A DNA stretch of 64,000 nt from Terfezia claveryi (lineage: Eukaryota; Ascomycota; Pezizomycetes; Pezizales; Pezizaceae): positions 1-64,000 of the forward strand of contig WHUX01000029.1 of the NCBI GenBank assembly GCA_015179025.1, given 5' to 3'. Positions within the stretch are counted from its first letter, which is position 1, and every line of letters starts with the position of its first letter. The notes under the pieces are model-generated. The model was not told where the DNA came from and ran no database searches. It saw only the letters and a list, made by a program, of their open reading frames with translations. This document shows, piece after piece, positions 1 through 11,458 of this stretch. The position numbers and the translations under genes are program-made.

Positions 1-2984
1 GTTAGTTGGAAAAGTGGGCCCGCTGAAGGGAGTGGCACTCACTTCGTATGCCTAATTATGTTGACTGACTTCCACGGCTCACCGATTATAGGCTCGATTC
101 TGGGGCTGGAACTGCGGGCTGACTGCATGGAGCAGTTTGGATTAGAATGGGTGGGCGCTTAGGGGTTATCAGATAAGGGCCTACGTGTGTGAGTCTGACA
201 TTGGGACCCCAAGGGGATTCCTATAAAAGGATCCCCAATCCTAGGTACTCTCTTATACACTCTCTCACTTCACGCAACGTCCTGTATCTTAGCCGTGCTG
301 AATATAAGACGTTCCTCCTCGGAACCTCGTTACATATCACAGTCCTAGTCACTTGGGACCGCCCATAGGTCCCCGGCCCATAGCCCCATTTGTGAGTACA
401 GAGTATTTGAAAAAAAAAAAAATGGGTTTAGACTATATCGTCCTGATTTTGCAATTTTGCCTGTTATACTGAGGTAATCCCACGAAACAGGTAATTCATA
501 TGTATTTAGTATGTGCCGATTTATGCGCGTATAGAAGAATATCGGTGCGTCGATATCCACCAACCGCACAAGACTTCAAGTTCCCCAACCTGTAGCGCAT
601 CAAACATGCCCACATATGCATGCATCCTGCCGTAGGGCCATAGAAGGATTGGACTAAGGGTTACAGACTTAACTCATTGGTCTGGTTTTTACCAGATCCA
701 GTCCGAGTCGTTCTTTAGAGATATTCTTCCATAAGTTTCAGCTATAGCGATCAATACAAGCTCACTCTCGAATATACCAAATTTTTTACGATTCCGGCAC
801 TCATAGCCTCGTATTGTCACATGGTAACTATTCTTTAATCTGTGGTATTCTATGTCTGTAGAGACTGTAGAGATATTCTGCTTCAAGGCTGGCTGAACTA
901 AGTCTGCCGCATCACAAGGTCTTCCTTGCTATAGTATTCAATGGCTCCTACGCAGTGAAGCCTGTTAAAGTGTTTATTTGTGCTACCAGATTTCGCTGAT
1001 CCACCTCCGGTCGAGAAGAGACTATCTGTGGCCCAGATCTAGAATCTCGTAAGGAGGAAATAGGCACGGCCGATAAATCAGTGCCAACCAGACTTAGATA
1101 AATCATGTGTTTGATTTTGAATTTTCGTCATTTCTATAAGATGGTGGCGCCATACGTATCTAGCACATGTCTGCCAGATCTAGATATAAGCTAAGGACAC
1201 GCTAGACTACTACAGATCCTTCACTCTTCACCTGGCTTCCAGCTCTCGGCTCATTATCTAAACAAGTCACAACACTTTACGCACCACCTTCCCCAGCATC
1301 TCAGTACCCATCACCCTTAATAACTTTACTATGAGTAATACCCGCTCGACTGTGCGAGTGAGTCTCGCTTCATCACCCCTAGTCTCATAATAATCTATGA
1401 ACAATATTGTGCTGCCTAGAGCTAGATCTAGAGTCTCTACGAGAGGCCGGTGCCCGCCAGACTAGCTTTAGAGAGTGCTCTTATACTATCTCCTATGCAA
1501 TATAGCTATTACCTATAGCTAACTCACCACCACATAGATTTACTTCGTTGGATTCGATTCTTTCCAACGAAGCAATCAGGAGTAAGCTTTAACCCCTGCT
1601 TCCACGCCTTGCCAACCTGATACTTGCTTCTCTAGCCTCTCTTGCTTCCAACACTTCAAGGCACCACAATCACTACCTTGCGGTTATATACGTAACTGAC
1701 GGTCTACCTCTTTTCACTGTACAGGGTAATGTCGATCATCAGAGCAGACATTGGACCTTCCGGTGAAGTTAGTTCCCTGGAATCATTCCCACCAATTTAT
1801 ATGTAGGTCTCAGTTTCATGTTCCACATTTGTTTTCAAAGAATTTTGAGCTTAGTCTTCTAACTCCTTGACAGTGCCACGCTCTCCGCGGCTGCTATCGA
1901 AAAAATCAAAGCCGTCGATGGCATGCAAATCCGTTACGCAACAGCGCTGCTTAGGGTTTAACTCTCAAACGCTCGTGGCTCTCCTTTGAGATGCCAATTT
2001 GGGGGTCACTCTTGGAATCAACAGGTGTTATGTGGGATTATCAGAATGGGTTCAGCTTTACAATAATCCTCAAAGTAGTTTCGTCTATGATATCGTTTGC
2101 GCTGTGTTTAAGTTGATCAATCGAGTATCTACTTATAATTACGATACTTAGTACCCTAGTACCTAGTCTCCTATGATATGTTGAGTTTTTTCTACTGATG
2201 AGTTATGCACGGGACGAATGCCTTGAGGTTTATCACTACCGGTACTGAAGCTAAGGTGCTGCCTAGGTATGATTGGAAGGAGTACTTGAGGTAACATTCA
2301 ATGTACAAACCAATTACTGGTCACGAGACTAATATCCCTGTAGCATTCCTACGAAGCTGCATGCGCTCTTATTGTGCAACAAGACCATTCTATATGTAGA
2401 AAAGCGAAGTGTACCGTATGGCTACTGGAACAGATGAGCTTTCTCGACCAACACCTGGCGGAAGGCCCCCTTCAATTCCTGGATACTTCAATTATTGCGA
2501 GCCCTACAAAAAAAAGGCCACCATATCACGTTGGAGCGGCCCCACTACCAACGAGAGCGTATGACTCTTCGACCGACCCCGATGGTCAATAGAAGAGGAG
2601 GAGAAGGCGTGGGGCTCGGTAAACGACTACTTCATGTACCTCCTCCAGAGCTCAGCTGGGCTGGGAGAAGATACTTACAGTGCGTGGGCGAAAATTCCTG
2701 CGCACCCATTTTTATGCAGTGACCAGTCCCCATATGCAGATATAGGTGATGTCATGGTGCATGTAACGAGATTGAGCACAAAAATGACATTAAATATTTA
2801 CGAAGTAAAACACTCCTCAATACTTAGCATACCATCCCTCATCATTAATAACTACAGCAACCAGTCAAGGCATAGATCTGGTAAGATCGTCCAGCAGACT
2901 AGTATGAGTCTCTTTTCATGTAAACATTCAGCTATTCTCCTTCCAACAGCGACTGGCCCACCGGGAAAGGAAGCATGATAAGAA
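1..2984. other. gene-poor intergenic DNA
   Basis: No convincing coding exon was found on either strand; open frames are short and lack family signatures or splice logic. An A-run near 410-421 is preceded by GAGTACAGAGTATTTG, which resembles the end of the LINE tails near 45-49 kb, so a worn LINE 3' end is possible. Two copies of the CCAGACTA mini-sequence lie near 1081 and 1449; the first has target-site duplications. Confidence 0.5.
1081..1096 (+). mobile_element. 16-bp mini-insertion, CCAGACTA family
   Basis: GTGCCAACCAGACTTA sits exactly between two copies of GATAAATCA (1072-1080 and 1097-1105). The direct repeats look like a target-site duplication around an extremely short insert. The same 3' sequence recurs about ten more times in the window. 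Confidence 0.55.
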
Positions 2985-2999
2985 AAAAATTTGGGTGCA

Positions 3000-3860
3000 A
3001 AATCCTCTAGAGGTATTGCCAGACATCCTCAACAGGATTAAGATCTCGAGAACAAGCTGGATGATGCGCTACCTCCTGTTACCAAATTAGAGCCCCATAA
3101 GAATTGTGGAGAGAAATTCTATCCTGCATGAAGATAGGATTGGGAACCTCCATATCTGATTTCACCCTGATGCAGAAATTTTTTTCAAATTGCGCTCTGC
3201 ATTATTTCGGCCCTCTATCAAAGTATAAAGATATCCTAGTGTAGCGCCCAAAAAGCATCCCCAGACCAGTACAGTAGCTTGTTTGCTTGTTCTATACACT
3301 TGTTAACATAGGTATAAAAATAGTTAGGGATACATACTTGGTCCCATCAGCCAATCCTCCAACCATGTTTAGGTTTTCTCCTTTATGCCTAAATGCCCAC
3401 TTAACGGTCCCAGTACTACCTTACCCAACACGACACTCATCACTCCAAATATAATCTCCACACTGCTACCAAGTCCAGTCTCTTCGTTTAATATTCCACC
3501 TAGATTGAGCAGCAGAAGCATGTACTGCTGTTAGCTTATAACTCATTTTAGCAATCCACTTTCAATATCCTTTGCCTTATAGATATCCACTTAAAGTAGG
3601 GATAGACCTCCACTAGTTCCTGGTACCTCTCCTCTGTTGTAGAGCGAGTTTATATATTGAGTTGTCTCCTTTGATAATTTCTAGAATCTTTCTTCTCATA
3701 TTTCCGTAGTTTTAGGGTGTTAACTACTGCTTGTAGCATTGTCCGGGTTTTGGTCATTTTCTGCAACAAGTTCTCTATATAGATCCGCTCTTTACCCACC
3801 GCTTTAAAAAGCTCGAACTGTCGACTCATTCACGTCCAATCTCTGTTTTCGATATAGTTC
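3000..3860 (-). pseudogene. decayed Tc1/mariner-type transposase
   Basis: Read on the minus strand in several frames, this stretch gives fragments typical of the DDE transposase of the Tc1/mariner superfamily. These are, in order: a segment ending IWSDEC (the second catalytic Asp region) followed by a VKWAFRHKGENLN-like stretch; then FMQD with a following H; then HHPACSRDLNPVEDVWQYL, which corresponds to the family's PxYSPDLNPIExxW motif holding the last acidic residue. Stops and frame changes interrupt it throughout, so no active protein is made. Terminal inverted repeats were not recognised. The superfamily call rests on motif order; subfamily is not assigned. Confidence 0.65.
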
Positions 3861-4402
3861 GTCTTTATCAAACTCTGTGGCGTTTACTGTTACCACCAGT
3901 ACCACTTGCACTTGCGCCGACATTGTGTTGTCCTAATTGACATAGTCAGTTGGAACCTCACGATTCCGAGCTCAAGTTCAAATAATATTCCTACTGCTGT
4001 ATGCCGGGCGCTGGGGCTGCATATTATGCCAGGAGTGTGCAGTTGAACATTATCCTCTTCCCCTGACCGCAGCGTAATAGAATTGAACAATTTTTTGTTT
4101 CAACTCTTTGTTTATCAATTCGTACCTTACGTTCGGGCTTGCAGATGTTCTGACAGTATTAATACGAGTACTCCGTACTGATTTACCACAAAAGAAATTA
4201 AAAGAAAAGATATACCATACTCTGTACGACATGAGAAAATATTTGGAAAATCAAGTTACCTCTGTAGCACAATAGTATCCAATGTATGATCCAAATCGGG
4301 GTCCCTGTAAAGGGACCGAGCGATATACTAGAATATTGTTTTAGTATAGTTTTGTCAGGTTTGCCAGCCAATTCACCAATCACGCATCTGCATATTAGGT
4401 CT

Positions 4403-4466
4403 CATGGTCCCCTTACTGGGACCGAATAGGAGTAATGAGTATTTTAAAAAATAAAATAAAATAAAA
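4403..4466 (+). mobile_element. ultrashort 5'-truncated LINE tail
   Basis: A 64-bp insert consists only of a GGTCCCC...GGGACC hairpin, the phrase AATAGGAGTAATGAGTATTT and an A-rich tail. It is flanked by 14-bp direct repeats TGCATATTAGGTCT (4389-4402 and 4467-4480). The tail phrase matches the 3' ends of the LINE copies near 45-49 kb. I read it as a target-primed insertion that stopped almost at once. Confidence 0.7.
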
Positions 4467-4480
4467 TGCATATTAGGTCT

Positions 4481-6874
4481 TAATTTGCATGGTAGCCAAA
4501 GATCTACTAACCTACATAGGCATGCATACAATTATCTAGTTATGCATACTCCATGCCTTCCAGGCCCACTGCAAGATGCGTTAGGAAAAGAGATGTTCTG
4601 CTGCTGCCAACACTGTGTCTGACATCCGTGAGTGATATAAGCTGATATCTTTAATCAAAAAGCATTTTGATAAAGGCTGAACAGCGTGCAGCTGACGTGA
4701 TCCTTTTCTTTTTTTGCAGCTGAAATGATTAAACTAAATGATCCTTTTCTGGACATCTACTCCCGAGAAGGTAGCCAGGAAACTGAGTCCGAACCCATAC
4801 ATAATTATGTCCGCATCTAGTCCCCGTGCTTGCTAGCATCAAGCTCCCATTAGTATGGTATATGACCAACCAGACAATCGCAGATAGTGTCCGCACAAAT
4901 ACCCTCCCCACCTCATGTGCACGCGCCAATAACATATTCACTGCCCTATACCCCGCCCCCTCTTACACCTACCACCCCAAGCTTTAGCTATACTTTATTC
5001 CTCTCCTCCTCCCTCCTATCTTCTTCCTCCGTCCTTGTCTTCATCTGCAGCGCATGCAGCCCCCCTCCCTCTGCATCTCCTCCTTCATCAAATCATACAC
5101 AAGCCTATGTCTCGCCGGTAGCCTCAGTCCCTCGAATTTCGCCGATGTGACTTCCAACCTACCCCCCCCCACCCTCCCAGAGCAGTAATTAGATAATCGT
5201 TCTTAAAACTCTGTTATATGTATCTCAACTATGGAAAGAAGTTTCGATACCGGAAATGTGTTTCCTGACTTGTATTCCCCGCCATGGCTTTGTGGTGGGC
5301 ATGGAGATACGAGTCATTATGAATCACAAGCTTGGAGGGGCCGAGGGCGGCGGTAATCTAGGTTTTTTTATTATTATTTGAGTTAGAGATACGATGATTA
5401 AGATATTGATTCTGCCGGGTTGGAAGGTACCTTTTGGCGGAGTGCATCCTCAATTGGGGTGGCCATGGTTGACAGTCGACGGAGGAACCGCAGCGACATC
5501 TTGTTGGTTGATGGCACGATGTAAATGGAGATCTTGGCGAATAACCTGCAACGCACGTGATTATGAATATTAATTTTTTTGACAAATTTGATATCAGATA
5601 TATATGCGCTACAAAAATATTAACCTGGGTACGAGGCTAAATATAGAGCTAATATCAAAAAAAGCCCTAAATACAAACAATTTACAAAATCCCACTCAGA
5701 TTAATCATCACTTTTCCTTCATGAACCCCTAGCTAGCACGTTTAGCCCAGCTGCCCTTCTTTCTTCCGCAGCCAACCAGACTAACCACTGCCTCGCTCTC
5801 TTTGTGTCTGCGCAAAACCACTCACGTGGGCGGTTACTTAAGGTTCGCCTCTAACAGGTCTTTGAACTGAAGTCTATATTTACATGGTGTGAGGGGGTAT
5901 TACGCAATTGCATTCTATGCAAACGCTTATGCGAGGCTGCGCTTATACCAGGTAAGGTAGGCACGAGAACAGATAGATACATGGCTCAGCTGCGGCGTCC
6001 CCGACAAAATGTAGCTATGTAGAGATTACGTGTCTCAAACAGCAGCAGAGATCTAGAGGGCCAGTTTTATTTGCAAACCTCTTTCTACTGCTCCCGATTA
6101 GGTATGTAGTGTTTCTCCTCAAATCCAAAACTGATGTACCAGGTTCATACCGGCAGGGGCGGTGAGTGTGCCAAGACTTGCGCAGCAAAGACGCGGGGAT
6201 CATCTCTCTCCAAAAATAGCCCCCCAGTGTTCCCTCTGTACCTAGGTACAATACTCAGGATGAATCTGTACAAGTTCAAGATGTCAAAAATGCCGTGTTT
6301 AAGTTATCGGCAATCGAAACCGACTAGCCCGATCCAGTGCTTGCTATACTGCTTGGGCTCGAATGCATGAACGCGTGTTATTGCTGAGGGGCATATGAAA
6401 GCGGGGGGCTGAGCGACTCCAAGTATATCCCATTGGTGCTGTGATGCATTGAATCTGACCCCTTGCCCCACTTGCACCATGGGATCAACAGTGTTATGCA
6501 GTACTAGAAGGCCGATAGAAAGCTCAAGGCTCAAGCACAGGGCTGTGTCAAGTTTTGCAAGGATGGATGCATGACCTTATACCCTGGGGCTGACTTTTTA
6601 GCGAACCCATTATTGGTAGACGCACATGTACCAGTACTGTCAGAATATGTATATAGCTTGCAATACTCCAACTGGTTGAGGGTTCAGCATTTTCGTGGGA
6701 CGCTTAAATCTGACACCGATTCAACCCCTCATTCATACATATATCTCTAGCTGCGCCCTTCCATCTCCTTCCAACGTTTCAACATCTCCGAGAGTGCTTC
6801 TGTCGGAACCATTAACGAATCTCCTTTGCGCGAATTTTAAAGAGAACTTCCAACCACATCCTTCAGCTACAATC
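4481..6874. other. intergenic DNA upstream of the SUR7-family gene
   Basis: No supported gene. There is a pyrimidine-rich stretch at about 4900-5170 and scattered short open frames without splice signals or motifs. Confidence 0.45.
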
Positions 6875-7964
6875 ATGGGGACAGCTGCTCGGTTTGCCTG
6901 TATCCTCACGCCGATGCTGATGACCTTAGCATCGATTGTGTGTACTGTTCTCATAATGGTTGGAGGAACGAATATGGGAAACACTTGGATAACAAACATA
7001 TATTTCTTTAAGGTAGAAATTGGCGTCCTTTGTACTTTGAGACCCAAGGCTAACGCACAGGTGTCATTCAGATTGACACTCGCTTAATCACCACTCAAGA
7101 AACCTTGAGCTTGATACCCGGAACAACAATAGATGACAGTCTTTTGAAAACTGGTTTCAAGGGGGGAGAACTTCTCGGTCTTAATGACTTCTACACTGCC
7201 CATTTGTGGAATTATTGCTCCGGCAACATCACAGCTGAAGATAGTTCGGAAAACTGGAAGGTTACCCAATGTGCGAAGCCGAAAACAACGTTCCACTTTG
7301 ACGTCTATGAGATCTTTAAGCTTGATTCCGATGCCAACGGAAAGAGTGGGATCACGAAGGATGATATCCCCTCCAGTGTCCAAAAGGTGGACAACGCTAT
7401 CAAGGTCGTGAGCAACGTCATGGTTGCCTTGTTCTGCCTCGGGTTGGTCGCTTTGGTTGTCACCTTCGTTGTTGGTTGGTTCGGTTTGTTGAGCAGATGG
7501 GGAAGCTGTGTGACAACTATCTTTGCGGATGTAAGTTTCCTCAAGCTTCAGACCTGTTTCATATATCCTAATATCGATATCGATAGATTGCCTTCCTTTT
7601 CGTCTTAACTGCGTCAATTATGGCTACAGCACTCTATGCGACCCTCAAGGAAGGCTTCAACAAGGGTCTTAAGGACTTCGGGGCTGTTGCCACCTTGAAC
7701 AATAGGACTCTTGCCATTATGTGGCTTGCTGTCGCATTTGCCTTCGGTGCAAGCATATTCTGGATGTTCTCCACCTGCTGTTGTTCTGGGCGTAGCAGAA
7801 GGATCATGGGTCACAACGACCGATCTGGTGCTGGCAGCTACGAGAAGGCCCCATACACATATGAGAGGGTCTCCGCACCATACGCTCCAACCAGTCAGGC
7901 TCATGCGCCAGGTTCCCAACCGGCAGTAGGGTATGAGCCATATAGACATGCAGGAGCCCAGTAA
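6875..7964 (+). CDS. SUR7/PalI-family (claudin-like) membrane protein
   Basis: Three exons (6875-7012, 7072-7530, 7587-7961 plus stop) encode about 324 residues; both introns are phase 0 with GT donors and AG acceptors. The predicted protein has four hydrophobic segments: one at the N-terminus (residues about 8-30), then after a roughly 110-residue extracellular-type loop three more, the last ending FWMFSTCCC. The C-terminal tail is hydrophilic, Tyr/Pro-rich and probably cytosolic. This layout, and the MGNTWITNIYFF start of the loop, fit the SUR7/PalI family of fungal cortical proteins associated with eisosomes, cell-wall stress or pH signalling. The cysteine triplet after TM4 could be palmitoylated (inference). 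Which family branch it belongs to, SUR7 proper or a relative, is not settled. The start ATG precedes TM1 directly. Confidence 0.88.
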
Positions 7965-10900
7965 AGAGATTTATTCAATATTCAGGAGGAAACCAAATTT
8001 GAAGGCATTTTACGTATGGCAGGTTTGTAAAGCTTAGAGCTTTGATGATATAGCGATTTACTTGCTGGTTTCTTGTTTGTTAAAGTACTGGGCTAAGTTA
8101 TCATCTCCTTTGGGTTCAGCAAAATCATTAAAGGCTTTTTTTTTTTTTTAATTTTTTTTTTTAAGGTCAAATCTGTTTCAGGCGTAGTGAATCTGATCGA
8201 CACGGCTTTAGGAAATAAATATGTACCTATTTAACTACATTTTGAATGTTTGGTGGTGATATAAAAGGTAGATTCGGTCGGATATTCCCTCCCAGATCTA
8301 ACGCCCTTCTCGAAATCCTATTGAACCCGGAAGTGGAGTAGAGTTGCAGTGACCCCACAATTCCAAGCCACTCAAAGTACTATATGAACCCTAGCCAACC
8401 TTCTCTTGTGGCATAGCTTGAAAACACTGCCCACTTCACGGTACTTGTTACTGAACTAAGTCCTGGGATGTTCAGACAGATGAATTACATGATGATGTCC
8501 GGCGGCGTTCAAATTATCATAAAAGCGCATAGTCAATGAAGTCAAGTGAGAGATTCTGGGCAACCTTGAGGGAACCTCGTCTGAGGTCATACGAGCAGAG
8601 GGGTCCAAATACATATCATGTTGGGATTTAACACTGATATTTCTCCTAAGCATTACCAGACTATGGTTCCATTTATACAGTCTGGGGTAGCAACAACACC
8701 CAAATTTTCATGTACGTCCGTTGGCAGCACTAGATCCCTACAGCGGTTTCATTGCTCGAACTATATATCCAATTGTAAAAAAGCGTGTGTGAATAAAAAA
8801 AACAAAAAAAAAACATAGGAATTGAATACGCATGGGTGCAATCGTTCTTTGGATTTAAGGAAGCCATGGTAAGTATGTAAGTACAAAACAAATTAGCAGC
8901 AAGTGAGTAGAGCACCAGATATAACAAGTTGTGGGATGTTACTGGCACCTCCTTCTGGATGATGCCAGTGTCCCACCAATGTTGGAAAGACATGAGAAAC
9001 ATGGACTTTTTTGCGGCTGGTGGAACTCTTGCCTCTGTGGAGGGGTAGTGCAACCAGACTAGGGTCTGCATGGAGTTCGAAACTAGCAAACTAGAGATGC
9101 ATAGTTCGTTTAGTTTAGATTACCTAGCATAGCATGCCTTGGCATACTGTAGATGATAACATCTAGGTACTCCGTTCGCTCGAACTACACTAGCAGTCTA
9201 AATAAAGCAACCCATTCCGCACAAAGTACAATATCTCGTACACCTACCACTACATATTTACTTATCTGTGGGAATAATTTTCAGCAAGCAGTCACCATAG
9301 CGTGAAACGTAAACCAGATTCTACTAATGTGTTGCAAAAAGTTGCCACCACGAAGAAGACGACGAAGGAGAGGTCGGTGAAGAAGTTTTCGAGGGTAGGA
9401 TATCCATAAAATGCATTTCTTGCCAGATGTTATTCAAATGGGTTCTTGCTGCGACTGATGGTAATGAGAATGTAAATATACATGTACCATTTGAGTCATA
9501 CATGGCATGGTGAGAACCAGAGCCAACGGATAGGGTACTGGGCGCCCTCATTTTCAGTGCATGCCCTCACCATATCATGACACTGTTGGGGCGTTCATTA
9601 CGTCTGAGATACAAACACAACTGATTGATAATCTTAACGTAAATCCTCATCGAGTGGGTATTGCAAGTCAAAGTAGTTCCAGTACATAGTGAATACTTAT
9701 AGGTTTCCCTATTCCTATTCTTGATTCTTGTGGTTTGCTAATATATTATGTTAAAGTTCACTGGGTTTGGCAGAGAGCGGAACCCGTGAGCTTAACCTCA
9801 GGGCAACCAAAAGAAAAAAAAAAAGAAAAGATACAGCCATCTGAAAATCAGAATTTCCATCACTTGCATCGAAGTGACATATTCCCAAGGGTAAATATCT
9901 CTTCTTTTAGACGTACTTCTATTTTTGACGGCCACCTCAAGCGTGACAAAGGTCATGCTTGCTGTCAAAGTCTGTTTACTTCTCAATATTATTGCTACTT
10001 AGAATTCCAAAAACTATATAATTATACCACTACCAGCCTACGCATCATGCACTAGAGAGTTGAAGAAAGCAAGTTTCGGTGGCCTGTTCCAATCCCCTAC
10101 CCAACGCCCTGACGGCCTGGGCCCAATATCCCTCTTCAGCACACGATTTTCCCCCCACCAATCAAAACAATGCAACTCCAAAGTGCCGCCCAGTGTGCAC
10201 TTGCGTCATACTACCTACACAAACAGAACTACTCCATGCACTGCTATCTGCCACACTTTATGTGTTCGCTCGCAAGAAAAATAACCAGCTGGAAGACACG
10301 CCTGAGGCTTGTCATCCAATCCCGGAAGACCAGGTTATCTGCCTTTCTGCAGTGCCTTCCGATAAAGTCATAAGGGATACCTTTTGTCTGGAAATCACCC
10401 TCACACAACTGCTGGGCCAAGACGCAGTTCCTCTCCATGTTGGATCTCCGCTTGAGGCAGTCCACCCATGCTTGACATGGAAAACAAGGTTGAAATTGAT
10501 TTACAATAACTGGACACACAACTACTCCTGAAACCGGGGGTGGGATGAATTGTAACTGAGCAAATGCCCGAGCGATGTGTGCAGTCGAAAAAATTTTGAA
10601 GAAATTCGAGGCCGGAAGGCATGATACCGCAGGTTTCGGGAGTGGAAGAAGAGGGAGTTAGAACACTTTGCTGATTCGGAAGACTACAGTTGACGTCTCC
10701 GAGGACGCGGGAATTACAAACAATGGAGACAATGATGGTCGTCACACACCTAGTTCCTCTGCACATGTGATTTGCAGTTGTTTCAATCCCAATTTCCCCT
10801 TTCATATTCCAGAATCGGTAACTGCCCAATAAGGAATATGCCAAGAAGTCAAGGATCAGCTCACTACTAAAATATATATGCATACGAACGTTGTAGACTT

Positions 10901-11458
10901 CTAACAACTTCACGATCGTGAATGCTCCAGAGACATATAGACTTCAAAAAAAAAAAAAAAAGCGACCATAAATTGCTCGAGCACCATAAACTTTAAGATA
11001 ACATGAACTCCTGCTTGTCTTTTTGGGAGTGTTAAATTTATGGAAAAATTCCCACTGGAGGCTTAGAAAGGTGTGAAGAAGCAACGGAGAACAAAACAGA
11101 GAAATCCAAAAACTAACCTGCACTCAAGTATAGAATTTGAGACCTCACAGAACCAGACCGATATTCATATCGAGGCTTCAGGTATTTCTAGTTTCGAGGC
11201 AGGAACATTCATATTATTCTACTACACATGTATTTAAAGCTAAAAAGCAAGCAAAGCTGCAAGTATGATATCTAGATCATAATCAACACATGCCATTCAA
11301 ATCCTCAACTCCAGCAATGCCGCGCTATCGATCAGCAATATGTTTTCCGCCTCAATCATGCAAATAAAGAACATGGTACCTAAACCTGTGATGTCAAAGA
11401 AAAGAAATCCTCGCACGTTCCTACCTCCAAAGCTCGAACCCTGACCGACTCGGACTCG
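7965..11458. other. intergenic DNA
   Basis: No supported gene in 3.5 kb. It contains T-rich runs at about 8138-8163, a copy of the CAACCAGACTA mini-sequence near 9050 without clear flanking repeats, and several overlapping open frames of 75-170 codons with no motif, signal peptide or splice pattern. Confidence 0.45.

Noticed and set aside
8730..9089. 119-codon minus-strand frame
   Set aside because: Crosses an A-rich tract and lacks any domain or splice support.
10401..10913. 170-codon minus-strand frame overlapping a 150-codon plus-strand frame
   Set aside because: No recognisable domain in either and the two overlap antisense; chance open frames are more likely.
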